From contig JADGNM010000182.1 of the NCBI GenBank assembly GCA_017883485.1, positions 1 to 5,773 on the forward strand: 5,773 bases of DNA, given 5' to 3'. Source of the stretch: Methanosarcina sp. Lineage in GTDB: Archaea > Halobacteriota > Methanosarcinia > Methanosarcinales > Methanosarcinaceae. Below are positions 1-5,382 of this stretch, piece after piece (position 1 is the stretch's first letter; every line of letters starts with the position of its first letter). Made by a program: the position numbers and the translations under genes. The notes under the pieces are model-generated. The model saw nothing but the letters and a program-made list of their open reading frames with translations, made no database searches and was not told the DNA's origin.

Positions 1-131
1 AATTTAGAACCGCGTCTAAAATCAAGCCAAATATCAAGGTTTTTAGTTATTGAGTCAAGTTTATAATTTGTTATGTGCCACGGTTCTATAACATTCAAAT
101 TCAAAGGTAATTCAAATGTTTTTTCGCAAAT
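1..131 (-). CDS. ISL3-family transposase, N-terminal fragment (runs off left edge)
   Basis: The frame is open from just after a TGA at 138-140 to the window edge. It reads TFELPLNLNVIEPWHI near its start and then continues with NYKLDSITKNLDIWLDF and RRGSKF. The pattern of a short N-terminal segment, a Pro-Trp pair, a beta-strand, then 'LDIxLDFxxGSxF' is the usual start of ISL3 transposases, where it precedes a CPxCG zinc motif; that motif would lie just beyond position 1. No ATG or GTG occurs in frame in the visible part. The options are ATT at 131, TTG at 104 or 98, or a start in another frame followed by a frameshift. The start given here (131) is therefore nominal, and a decayed, inactive copy is possible. 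A real gene relationship is likely; intactness cannot be judged. Confidence 0.6.
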   Translation of the reverse strand, partial: MCEKTFELPLNLNVIEPWHITNYKLDSITKNLDIWLDFRRGSK

Positions 132-180
132 GAGTGATCAAACTTATAGTTATTTACGTTAAATATTGTGTCACTCATTT
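128..180. repeat. 10-bp perfect inverted repeat in transposase leader
   Basis: AAATGAGTGA (128-137) and TCACTCATTT (171-180) are exact reverse complements separated by 33 nt. They lie between the terminus of the insertion sequence and the recognisable transposase sequence. One arm overlaps the TATA-like box and the other covers the probable translation start area. It could be a transposase-binding or regulator site, or a leader hairpin that limits transposase translation. The repeat is seen directly; its role is inferred. Confidence 0.45.
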
Positions 181-205
181 ATATTATGATCCTATTATAA
201 AAAAC
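177..205 (-). promoter_or_regulatory. Candidate transposase promoter (TATA-like)
   Basis: Inside the insertion sequence, between its terminus and the transposase frame, the minus strand carries two overlapping A/T-rich boxes: TTTATAATA (around 195-203) and ATATAAAT (177-184). Either could serve as an archaeal TATA box, with a start roughly 25 nt downstream near 155-175. That would fit a transposase start at 131 or further in. The assignment rests only on motif and position; in AT-rich DNA such boxes arise by chance. Confidence 0.3.
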
Positions 206-220
206 TACCCATAATAACCA

Positions 221-230
221 GCGAAGAGCC
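221..230 (-). repeat. ISL3-type terminal inverted repeat (outer tip)
   Basis: GGCTCTTCGC on the minus strand marks the outer end of the insertion sequence. ISL3-family termini commonly begin GGCTCTTC. The full repeat is probably 20-30 bp and extends towards lower coordinates, but its inner limit cannot be set without the matching end, which lies outside the window. Confidence 0.6.
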
Positions 231-267
231 GAAATTATTCTCTCTAAGTAGGAAAGTTAGTGAAAAG

Positions 268-291
268 AACCACAGGAAAACTCCTGTGGTT
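268..291 (-). terminator. Stem-loop terminator of the aIF2 gamma-eS31 operon
   Basis: A perfect 10-bp inverted repeat, AACCACAGGA (268-277) and TCCTGTGGTT (282-291), encloses a 4-nt loop. In minus-strand RNA it is followed at once by CUUUUC. It begins 37 nt after the eS31 stop codon and just before the insertion sequence, so it is well placed to end the long operon transcript. Archaeal termination depends mainly on T-runs, and this one is short, so the stem may instead protect the mRNA 3' end or mark a processing site. The interval 231-328 holds no gene. Confidence 0.55.
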
Positions 292-328
292 TGGATTGAA
301 AAATGAGTTGGATAATTCGTAAAAGTGC

Positions 329-478
329 TTATTTCTTGAATTCGGTATAGCCGCATTTTCCGCATGCAAGGCGGTTTTTATGATCGGCGAGGAATATACC
401 TGGTCCGCATCTGGGACAAAACTGCTTGAGCCTGGTTACGGAATCGCCCTGAACTTTGTAGTAATTTTTTACTGCCAT
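329..478 (-). CDS. rps27ae: Small-subunit ribosomal protein eS31 (S27Ae)
   Basis: This 49-residue protein is a component of the 30S ribosomal subunit and the archaeal counterpart of the ribosomal half of eukaryotic ubiquitin-S27a. It begins [14 protein letters not shown] and ends GYTEFKK, and carries a four-cysteine zinc ribbon: C21-x2-C24 (CPRC) and C39-x2-C42 (CGKC). Length and motif spacing match the archaeal family. The ATG at 478 is preceded by GAGGTG with a 7-nt gap, a good Shine-Dalgarno site. The gene follows eS24 by 22 nt and is the last of the seven-gene cluster; a stem-loop follows 37 nt downstream. In many archaea the pair eS24-eS31 is followed by the tRNA t6A gene kae1; here noncoding DNA and an insertion sequence follow instead. 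Confidence 0.95.
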   Translation of the reverse strand: MAVKNYYKVQGDSVTRLKQFCPRCGPGIFLADHKNRLACGKCGYTEFKK

Positions 479-500
479 TTGTATGCACCTCGATTAAGGC

Positions 501-806
501 TTAAGCCTCTTCTCCTTCAGTTCCTGCCCCAGGGATTGCATTTCTCTTCAGGACGAATTCCAGTTCCACTTCTTTCATGCGGGCTGCATCTTCGTAGAGT
601 TTTGCATAGCCTTTAGCTTCCTGCATTCCGAATTCGGTTTTGATTCTCTGGATTACCAGCAGTTCAAGGGGGGCATTCAACATTGCAGCAAGTTTATTTT
701 TTACATCATTTCTGGAAGGAGTCGAACCTTCATATTTCACAATGAAATCCAGTTCCCTTCTATTTAAAAGTGAATTTTTATTGTCTTTAATAATCCTTAT
801 GTCCAT
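501..806 (-). CDS. rps24e: Small-subunit ribosomal protein eS24
   Basis: The 101-residue product is a 30S subunit protein of the eS24 family, shared by archaea and eukaryotes and absent from bacteria. Family signatures are the opening [19 protein letters not shown], the segment [15 protein letters not shown], and the [11 protein letters not shown]...GYAKLYED stretch, which is normally the best conserved part. The acidic tail (GTEGEEA) is variable in the family. Length is normal. The ATG at 806 lies inside the 3' end of the dephospho-CoA kinase gene, overlapping it by 20 nt in another frame. GGAG at 815-818, 8 nt upstream of the ATG, supports this start. The overlap suggests translational coupling. 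eS31 follows 22 nt downstream. Confidence 0.95.
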   Translation of the reverse strand: MDIRIIKDNKNSLLNRRELDFIVKYEGSTPSRNDVKNKLAAMLNAPLELLVIQRIKTEFGMQEAKGYAKLYEDAARMKEVELEFVLKRNAIPGAGTEGEEA

Positions 807-1374
807 CTAAAATTCTCCGTATCTTATCCAATTCGGAATTCTGATTTTTGCTGATGAGTTTTTCAAAGAGAGCTCGAAGTTCCCTTTTCTTTTCCTTGGT
901 GACCTTCACAAGAACCACGCCCTCGTCAGGCTGCCCATACAGGACCACAGCCCCGAGAGGCGCCAGCAGAATTACCGGAAGGGTTGCGAGATCTTCTTCT
1001 CCCCTTACAAAGATTCTTATAGGCTTTTTGGAGGCAAAAGCTTCGCAAAGAGTTCTGATTAACTCATCGGTAATAATCCCTGCAGAGTTGTCCACAGACA
1101 CTTCTTCATAGATCTTGTCCATGTTCCTGGCCGACATGTGTGTAGCAACCGGTTCCCTTTTGGTGCGGTTATCCACAATACAGATGTCCGGAAAAATCCC
1201 GGCCTCAAGCAGGTGGAAGGTAGTAACATCCCCTACGGATATAAGTCTTGTGGGGCTTGCAAGCTCCCCTACGAACTTTTCTATGGTATCGCTGCCCGTC
1301 CCTACATAGAGTGTACCCAGGGGCTTTCTCATAAGTGGGCGAAGCTCTTTCGGAAGCTCTATATGAATGCTCAA
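787..1374 (-). CDS. GTP-dependent dephospho-CoA kinase (DUF359 family)
   Basis: This 195-residue cytoplasmic protein belongs to the archaeal COG1909/DUF359 family, whose Thermococcus member was shown to phosphorylate dephospho-CoA with GTP, the last step of CoA synthesis; it is unrelated to bacterial CoaE. Conserved blocks are SVGDVTT (46-52), [12 protein letters not shown] (62-73), NSAGIIT (96-102), VRGEEDL (123-129) and [19 protein letters not shown] (136-154). These acidic and glycine-rich blocks are the family's likely nucleotide and metal sites. The start is TTG at 1374, one base after the Spt4 stop codon. AAGGTG at 1382-1387, 7 nt upstream and inside the spt4 3' end, supports it. An in-frame stop lies 12 nt upstream of the TTG, and no ATG is available nearby. 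The gene's 3' end overlaps eS24 by 20 nt. The C-terminal tail (from about 175) is charged and poorly conserved. Confidence 0.88.
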   Translation of the reverse strand: MSIHIELPKELRPLMRKPLGTLYVGTGSDTIEKFVGELASPTRLISVGDVTTFHLLEAGIFPDICIVDNRTKREPVATHMSARNMDKIYEEVSVDNSAGIITDELIRTLCEAFASKKPIRIFVRGEEDLATLPVILLAPLGAVVLYGQPDEGVVLVKVTKEKKRELRALFEKLISKNQNSELDKIRRILDGHKDY

Positions 1375-1375
1375 C

Positions 1376-1561
1376 TCAGCGCACCTTCAGGGCAAATTTA
1401 TCCGAAATGTCAACTCCAAGCTTTTTTGCGATTTCTGAGCGCTCAGCGTCCAGAATTATTACAAGTCCACTCCATCCTTCTGCAAGGTCCGAGGTTCCGC
1501 AGATAGGGCAGTTTTGTCCTTCCAGAACCCTCATGCAGTGTCGACATACTTTTTCCGCCAT
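1376..1561 (-). CDS. spt4: Transcription elongation factor Spt4 (RpoE'')
   Basis: The 61-residue protein is archaeal Spt4, which binds the NGN domain of Spt5 (NusG homologue); the heterodimer clamps RNA polymerase and increases processivity. The N-terminus holds a zinc ribbon with C6-x2-C9 (CRHC) and C18-x2-C21 (CPIC), followed by the family's G-WSGLVIILDAERSEIAKKLG segment (from 29), which contributes to the Spt5 interface. Length is typical of archaeal Spt4. The ATG at 1561 has GAGGA at 1568-1572, 6 nt upstream. The gene starts 36 nt after the Rpo7 stop, consistent with the widely conserved rpoE'-spt4 pair, and stops 1 nt before the TTG of the kinase gene. Confidence 0.94.
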   Translation of the reverse strand: MAEKVCRHCMRVLEGQNCPICGTSDLAEGWSGLVIILDAERSEIAKKLGVDISDKFALKVR

Positions 1562-1597
1562 TGAAAATCCTCTTCTTTATTTTTTTACTGCAGTTCC

Positions 1598-2170
1598 TTA
1601 GCTGACAACTTCTTGAGGCTGTTTCTTTTTGCGGGCTTCTTCGATCCATTGAAGCTTTCCAAGAGCCGTCTGACGCATAGTAAGTCCTATTTTGCTTTCT
1701 TTTGGCTCTCTCTCGTTGATACTTACTGCAACAACCCTGGCTCTCACATGGTCCCCTTCAGCAATGGCCTTGCCTCCGTTTTTTGTTACAAGTCTTGCGT
1801 TCTTGGCGTCGTATGAAATAAAATCGTCAGTGATCTGGCTGACGTGAAGCAGCCCGTCCATTGGCCCCATCCCTACGAAAACTCCGAAACTAACGGTCTC
1901 TACGACCTCACCTTCAATTATTTCCTGGAGCTCAGGCACAAACATGACTGCCTTGAAAGTCACATCATAATATACTGCCCCATCTCCTACGAGGATATGC
2001 CCTTCTCCAATCTCGTCGATCTCGCAAACAGCAACAAGGGAACCTAGTTTTTTATCAACCTGTCCCTCAAGTTTTTCTCTTAAGGCATTTTTAACAGTTG
2101 GCATTAATTCTTCCCCGAGTAAGGTAGGATGAATACGGACAGTATCAACGAGTTTCATCATTTTATACAT
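1598..2170 (-). CDS. rpo7: DNA-directed RNA polymerase subunit Rpo7 (RpoE')
   Basis: The 190-residue product is the stalk subunit Rpo7, homologous to eukaryotic RPB7, which pairs with Rpo4 and aids promoter opening and RNA binding. It opens with MYKMMKLVDTVRIHP, the family's usual start. An RNP-like N-terminal domain spans about 1-80, followed by an S1 RNA-binding domain at about 82-165 with GEVVETVSFGVFV and MDGLLHVSQI. The lysine-rich tail KKKQPQE is variable. Length is normal. The ATG at 2170 is preceded by GGTGA (2177-2181) with a 6-nt gap, matching the archaeal anti-Shine-Dalgarno sequence. The gene lies 57 nt after the PIN gene stop, the largest gap in the cluster, with a 5-bp hairpin in it. 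Spt4 follows. Confidence 0.96.
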   Translation of the reverse strand: MYKMMKLVDTVRIHPTLLGEELMPTVKNALREKLEGQVDKKLGSLVAVCEIDEIGEGHILVGDGAVYYDVTFKAVMFVPELQEIIEGEVVETVSFGVFVGMGPMDGLLHVSQITDDFISYDAKNARLVTKNGGKAIAEGDHVRARVVAVSINEREPKESKIGLTMRQTALGKLQWIEEARKKKQPQEVVS

Positions 2171-2206
2171 CTGCTATCACCGTAAATAACCTAATCGCAA
2201 TTACTT

Positions 2207-2220
2207 CCGGAAAAATCCGG
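2207..2220 (-). other. Short GC stem-loop between PIN gene and rpo7
   Basis: CCGGA (2207-2211) and TCCGG (2216-2220) form a 5-bp stem around a 4-nt loop, UUUU in minus-strand RNA. It starts 8 nt after the PIN-domain gene stop codon and lies about 26 nt ahead of the rpo7 Shine-Dalgarno site. It may mark an mRNA processing point or a weak attenuator separating the initiation-factor half from the polymerase half of the operon. It is short enough to be chance. Confidence 0.3.
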
Positions 2221-2227
2221 CGATCAT

Positions 2228-2593
2228 TCATACAACGTCCAGTTTGTTTTTCTGACGCAGGGACACAATCTGGACTCCTACTTCCGCAAGCCTGCGCTTC
2301 AATTCTGTATCGTTTGTCAGAACAGCGGCTCCCATATCTTTTGCCAGCCTGAGAATCACATCATCTGCGCGTCCCGCACCAGCTATGCGCTCGCACCTGT
2401 CCATGATGAGTCTTGCTACCTTTGCGGCTGTTCTGTCCGAACCTTTTCCCCGCTTAATAAGTCTTTCTATCTCTAATACTACAGCTTCAGGCACAAAAAA
2501 TTCGTTAAATCCCAGCCTTTTCAGTTCTTCGAAAATATCAACTCCGAACTGGACAGGAATCATAAATCCGTTAGTATCAATTATAATTTTCAA
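2228..2593 (-). CDS. PIN-domain protein (FCF1-like, putative ribonuclease)
   Basis: The 121-residue protein is a single PIN domain, a metal-dependent nuclease fold. Candidate catalytic acids are D6 in [10 protein letters not shown]41 or E43 in VVLEIERL, D77/D78 in GRADDVI, and D95 in VLTNDTEL. This layout and the C-terminal RQKNKLDV resemble archaeal PIN proteins related to eukaryotic Fcf1/Utp23, factors in small-subunit rRNA maturation. Its place in a translation operon favours an rRNA or RNA-processing role, but the substrate is unknown. The start is TTG at 2593, overlapping the aIF2 gamma stop by 4 nt (TTGA). No in-frame ATG lies upstream nearby, and MKIIIDTN is where PIN domains normally begin. 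The ribosome site is modest (GGGGT about 10 nt upstream), so coupling to aIF2 gamma translation is likely. No antitoxin gene is adjacent, which argues against a VapC toxin. Confidence 0.85.
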   Translation of the reverse strand: MKIIIDTNGFMIPVQFGVDIFEELKRLGFNEFFVPEAVVLEIERLIKRGKGSDRTAAKVARLIMDRCERIAGAGRADDVILRLAKDMGAAVLTNDTELKRRLAEVGVQIVSLRQKNKLDVV

Positions 2594-3816
2594 CTCTTGA
2601 TTACCCCTACTCCAATGAGCCGCCAGCGAGAGTCAATTCTCCTGCTGATAGCAACCCTTGAACCGATAGCTGCACTGACCGGGCGCTTGAGTGAAACCTG
2701 CGCTTCATTTTTCCGCGCGCTGGTAACTACTCCTACGGTCGTTGCGGTTCCTATATTGAGCATAAGGGGTTCACTGGTCTTGATTTCGTTAATCTTTTCT
2801 TCCCTTGTAACTCCGACAACCCTATCCAGCAGGTGTAACTCCATGACAAACTGGTGCCTGATCTCAGGAAGGGTTCCGGGAGCGCCTGCAATCTGTCCTG
2901 TTAAAGAGTCGCCTTTTGTAAGGGTCGGGTCAAGATAAGTTCCAACAGCCAGAAGGCCTCCCGGGGTTGCTTCCTCTACCTGTGCCGAGCCTGCATAGAT
3001 AGACGAAACAATTGTCAGAATGGGAACCCATCTTGTGCTGCCTTCGGTTGTAACCTTAATTCCCGGCCTTATCTCAAGTTCATCTCCGGGATGAAGCATG
3101 CCTTCTGGCAGGGTGCCTCCTATAACTCCTCCACGGATCTCGTCGATTGAAGCCCCTGGCTTGTTGATATCAAAAGACCGCGCAATAAGCATGCTGGCAG
3201 GCTTATCCACTTTGTGAACAGGAGTAGGAATCTGGGCTTCCAGAGCGTCGATCAGGACATCAATATTGATATTTTGCTGGGCAGAAATCGGGATTACAGG
3301 TGCGTTTTCAGCGACCGTGCCCTTGACGAATTCTTTTATTTGATGGTAGTGCTCGATAAGGCGTTCTTTGGATACAAGGTCGATTTTATTTTGAACTATT
3401 ACAATATTTTCAATCCCTATTATATCCAGGGCCATGAGGTGTTCCTTTGTCTGAGGTTGCGGGCAGTCCTCGTTTGCGGCAATTACCAGCACAGCTCCGT
3501 CCATAATTGCAGCTCCCGAGAGCATGGTTGCCATCAGGGTCTCATGTCCCGGGGCATCCACAAAAGACACAGTCCTGTGTTCTTCCGTCTCCTCTCCGCA
3601 GTTAGGGCAGGCTTTTTCCACAGTGTAACACTGAGGTTCAGGGCACCTGGGACATTTCATAAATGGAGAGTCCGCATACCCCAGCCTGATAGAAATTCCT
3701 CTCTTTACTTCTTCACTATGCGTATCTGTCCACACGCCTGATAAGGCTTTAACAAGTGTGGTTTTTCCATGGTCGACATGGCCTACCATACCGATATTAA
3801 CACAGGGCTGACTCAA
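2590..3816 (-). CDS. eif2g: Translation initiation factor 2 subunit gamma (aIF2 gamma)
   Basis: The 408-residue GTPase binds initiator Met-tRNA and, with the alpha and beta subunits, delivers it to the small ribosomal subunit. Seen in order: P-loop GHVDHGKT (12-19), switch I region [11 protein letters not shown] (39-49), zinc knuckle C55-x2-C58 and C70-x2-C73 with an extra C63, switch II DAPGH (87-91), NKID (143-146) and SAQ (178-180), then the two beta-barrel domains (about 205-408). Length is that of the family. The start is TTG at 3816, preceded by GGAGG (3827-3831) with a 10-nt gap. The frame closes at a TAG about 28 nt upstream without any ATG, and the first internal ATG (codon 10) would cut into the P-loop strand, so TTG is the only sensible start. 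This is the first gene of the cluster; its stop overlaps the PIN gene start. Confidence 0.97.
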   Translation of the reverse strand: MSQPCVNIGMVGHVDHGKTTLVKALSGVWTDTHSEEVKRGISIRLGYADSPFMKCPRCPEPQCYTVEKACPNCGEETEEHRTVSFVDAPGHETLMATMLSGAAIMDGAVLVIAANEDCPQPQTKEHLMALDIIGIENIVIVQNKIDLVSKERLIEHYHQIKEFVKGTVAENAPVIPISAQQNINIDVLIDALEAQIPTPVHKVDKPASMLIARSFDINKPGASIDEIRGGVIGGTLPEGMLHPGDELEIRPGIKVTTEGSTRWVPILTIVSSIYAGSAQVEEATPGGLLAVGTYLDPTLTKGDSLTGQIAGAPGTLPEIRHQFVMELHLLDRVVGVTREEKINEIKTSEPLMLNIGTATTVGVVTSARKNEAQVSLKRPVSAAIGSRVAISRRIDSRWRLIGVGVIKS

Positions 3817-3826
3817 GTTATAATTT

Positions 3827-3831
3827 CCTCC
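3827..3831 (-). promoter_or_regulatory. Shine-Dalgarno site deciding the aIF2 gamma TTG start
   Basis: GGAGG on the minus strand, 10 nt ahead of the TTG, is the strongest ribosome-binding site in the window. It fixes the TTG as the start of aIF2 gamma and may offset the weak start codon. Confidence 0.75.
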
Positions 3832-3866
3832 AGTAAAATAACGCTAATCTGATATAAGGCAGGTAT

Positions 3867-3908
3867 TTATCCGAAATCAGGATAAGCCCGGGATCTTTCC
3901 CAAGATCC
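3867..3908 (-). promoter_or_regulatory. Two tandem hairpins in the aIF2 gamma leader
   Basis: Two perfect inverted repeats lie side by side upstream of aIF2 gamma. GGATCTT/AAGATCC (3891-3897 with 3902-3908) is a 7-bp stem with a 4-nt loop. TTATCC/GGATAA (3867-3872 with 3880-3885) is a 6-bp stem with a 7-nt loop. Only 5 nt separate them. If transcription starts upstream near 3980, both would fold in the 5' leader about 50-90 nt before the TTG. The second hairpin also contains ATAAATA on the minus strand, which could itself be a TATA box giving a leader of about 25 nt. The repeats are certain; regulation is a guess. Confidence 0.4.
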
Positions 3909-3998
3909 AAGGCATAAATTATGAACTTTCGTAATCGGAAACCCAAGCAAATTCTTCATCAAATCTTTATCACAGCATGAATCTTGCAGATTCAGGCG

Positions 3999-4013
3999 AT
4001 ACTTTTAAAGTAT
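3999..4013 (-). promoter_or_regulatory. Candidate promoter/palindrome upstream of aIF2 gamma
   Basis: ATACTTTTAAAGTAT is a 15-nt palindrome with 7-bp arms around a central base. On the minus strand it reads ATACTTTAAAAGTAT, whose TTTAAA core could act as a TATA box, giving a start near 3975-3980 and a leader of about 160 nt. It could alternatively be an operator. The rest of the 248-bp interval 3817-4064 contains no gene; no convincing T-run terminator follows the PurP-family gene. Confidence 0.35.
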
Positions 4014-4064
4014 ACGGTATCCTGCATAATTCATATCTACTAATGCCGGAAAGCCTTAATAAAT

Positions 4065-5228
4065 TTATGTGACAATCATATCGAGTTTCTCGAGTTCAAG
4101 GGCGCGCCTTATCTCAAAGGCCAGCCTTCTGCCCGTACTCATTGGCCTTCTCCACAGCGAGTTGCCGTAAGAGTGCCCGACAGACATGTGCACATTGGTC
4201 CCGCCACCCACTCTAGGGGCAACATCATATATATAAAAGTTCAGGTCCTTATCCACGCAGGTTTGAAGGCAGAAGGGCCCTATTATCCCAGGAGCGTAAT
4301 GTTCCTGCGTAGCTTCTACATACTTTTCTCCCATCTCAAACACTTTTTCAAGAAGGGACTCCCGGAGCGTTGCAGAGTTATGTCCGCAGACCGTATACTC
4401 CGGGGTTAACTGATTTTCGGGCAGAGTCATTTGCTGCGGGGCAGGAAGCCTTACATGCCCGTCAAGACTGGTCTCAAAACGCCAGTCAACTCCAAGAAGT
4501 TCCAGTTTGTTCATTTCAGGCTCGATTGGAGAGTAAAACATGTCGAGATTAAACACAGGGCCTACTATATAGCGCTCTATCCTGGCATTTTCGAGTGCTT
4601 CCCGCGTAATGACTCCCAGCTTGATAAGGGCTTCGGATTTCTCCAGGTATTCCCTGTAGCTTGAAGCGGTAAAAAATCCCCTTTCCAGTTTTTTTACTGC
4701 ATGTGGAAGTTTGACCATTACGAGCTCGTTGATATCTTGCGGAGACCCTATTTTTTCGGGGAAAGGCAGCCCTGCTTTTTCAAGAATCCAGTAGTAGCTC
4801 TGCTGCTCACTGCGCTCTTCGCTTCGAAGGAGATTTCTGCTTCCTAGAAGAGGCACTCTGAAGTCTTCTTCTATTTCACCTATACTGCAATAAGAGGTGA
4901 AAGAACGGTTGGGAGCAAAGAGCACATTCTCATCAACCAGTTTTTTCTGGTTTTCAGGCAAAAGGATCTCGTTGTAGTTCTTAAAAACAATGATCTCGTC
5001 AACGATTCCTCTCATTATTCTCCCAAACGAATCTCTCTGGGCTCTGAAGTATTCGCTGTAGGTTTTTTCCCTGCCAGCCTGGCAAACTGCGAGAGTCCTG
5101 AATTCCTCTTCAACTGCCCCGTCACAGATATCGAGCCCTGAGTGAGAGGCAATAGTCCCTACCTTTATCGTATCAGTATTTGTGTAATATCCTTCAACGA
5201 TTCCCTTAATTTCTTTCCTTTCAATCAT
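4065..5228 (-). CDS. PurP-family ATP-grasp enzyme (FAICAR synthetase-like)
   Basis: The 387-residue protein belongs to the archaeal PurP family (DUF1246 N-terminal and DUF1297 C-terminal halves). Characterised PurP makes FAICAR from AICAR, formate and ATP in purine synthesis. Family features seen: IASHSGLDICDGA (26-38, the substrate-binding histidine loop), NRSFTSYCSIGEIEEDFRVP and GSRNLLRSEERSEQQ in the middle, ELLGVDWRFETSLDGHVRLPA, PGIIGPFCLQTCVDKDLNF, and the C-terminal DVAPRVGGGTN. The segment after VMVKLP reads HAVKKLERGFF, whereas the Methanocaldococcus PurP, as I recall it, has a glycine-rich GARGGRGYF there, an ATP-contacting loop. Many methanogens carry a second PurP-like paralogue; this may be one, so FAICAR synthesis is likely but not certain. 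Start: ATG at 5228 with AAGGAA 8 nt upstream. It has its own TATA box and a leader of about 115 nt. Confidence 0.85.
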   Translation of the reverse strand: MIERKEIKGIVEGYYTNTDTIKVGTIASHSGLDICDGAVEEEFRTLAVCQAGREKTYSEYFRAQRDSFGRIMRGIVDEIIVFKNYNEILLPENQKKLVDENVLFAPNRSFTSYCSIGEIEEDFRVPLLGSRNLLRSEERSEQQSYYWILEKAGLPFPEKIGSPQDINELVMVKLPHAVKKLERGFFTASSYREYLEKSEALIKLGVITREALENARIERYIVGPVFNLDMFYSPIEPEMNKLELLGVDWRFETSLDGHVRLPAPQQMTLPENQLTPEYTVCGHNSATLRESLLEKVFEMGEKYVEATQEHYAPGIIGPFCLQTCVDKDLNFYIYDVAPRVGGGTNVHMSVGHSYGNSLWRRPMSTGRRLAFEIRRALELEKLDMIVT

Positions 5229-5342
5229 ATTTGATGTTCCTTGGGTTGGGAATGCTTTTTTTCAACCGATAGAAGATGTATGATTTTTAAACCTAATTTG
5301 TGGCAAATCAAACTTTATCCATTAGCAAGTTTACCTATTAAA

Positions 5343-5382
5343 ACCCTCTTTAATAGAAGTAATCATTTATATAGTAGAGGGT
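5343..5382. repeat. 7-bp inverted repeat bracketing the TATA box
   Basis: ACCCTCT (5343-5349) and AGAGGGT (5376-5382) are perfect reverse complements with 26 bp between them. Arm centres are 33 bp apart, close to three helical turns. The TATA box lies between the arms and the predicted start falls at the downstream arm. A dimeric regulator bound here could block TBP/TFB or polymerase entry. The symmetry is seen; the function is inferred. Confidence 0.45.
5365..5373 (-). promoter_or_regulatory. TATA box of the PurP-family gene
   Basis: TATATAAAT on the minus strand is the best archaeal TATA match in the window. A start about 25 nt downstream, near 5340-5345, would leave a leader of about 115 nt before the ATG at 5228. 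The 232-bp interval 5229-5460 contains no gene. A weak 5-bp stem, ATTTG/CAAAT (5296-5308), lies in the leader. Confidence 0.6.

Larger units (their letters stand above)
1..230 (-). mobile_element. Partial ISL3-family insertion sequence (one end)
   Basis: Read on the minus strand, the element begins at 230 with GGCTCTTCGC, matching the GGCTCTTC-type terminal inverted repeats known for ISL3-family elements. It continues through an AT-rich leader into a frame encoding a typical ISL3 transposase N-terminus, which leaves the window at position 1. The terminus and the transposase lie in the expected order and orientation, and each supports the other. ISL3 elements usually duplicate 8 bp of target; the 8 bases just outside this end are GAAATTAT (231-238), but the other end is outside the window, so neither the duplication nor the second terminal repeat can be checked. 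The element sits about 100 bp beyond the last ribosomal protein gene and beyond its presumed terminator, so it does not interrupt the operon. The family call rests on recognition, not on a database match. Confidence 0.72.

Noticed and set aside
5..88. TAGAACCG/CGGTTCTA pair enclosing 68 nt, considered as a small structured RNA
   Set aside because: It falls within the transposase coding frame, the interior is AT-rich with no supporting helices, and it does not resemble a tRNA.
90..124. Hairpin AACATT...AATGTT followed by six T on the plus strand, resembling a terminator
   Set aside because: The same bases encode the conserved start of the ISL3 transposase on the minus strand, the stem is AT-only apart from one pair and broken by an internal loop, and no plus-strand gene is known to the left.
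380..616. 78-codon plus-strand open frame
   Set aside because: Antisense to eS31 and eS24; the minus-strand reading gives the zinc-ribbon protein eS31, which explains the region.
1138..1506. 122-codon plus-strand open frame
   Set aside because: Antisense to the CoA kinase and Spt4 genes, both of which are clear family members; no own ribosome site or family features.
2228..2593. PIN gene as a VapC-type toxin
   Set aside because: There is no adjacent antitoxin gene; the neighbours are aIF2 gamma and Rpo7, and the sequence resembles Fcf1-like PIN proteins.
3214..3741. 175-codon plus-strand open frame
   Set aside because: It lies entirely antisense to the well-supported GTPase domain of aIF2 gamma, has no recognisable domain, and its composition is that of a shadow frame.
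3851..3860. GCCTTATATC as the TATA box of aIF2 gamma
   Set aside because: A start about 25 nt downstream would fall at or within the GGAGG ribosome site, removing the signal that defines the TTG start.
1598..4064. CRISPR arrays, tRNA or rRNA genes, riboswitches and defence genes, looked for across the window
   Set aside because: No regularly spaced repeats, cloverleaf, conserved aptamer or defence-associated domains were seen; the region is fully accounted for by ordinary housekeeping genes and their leader.
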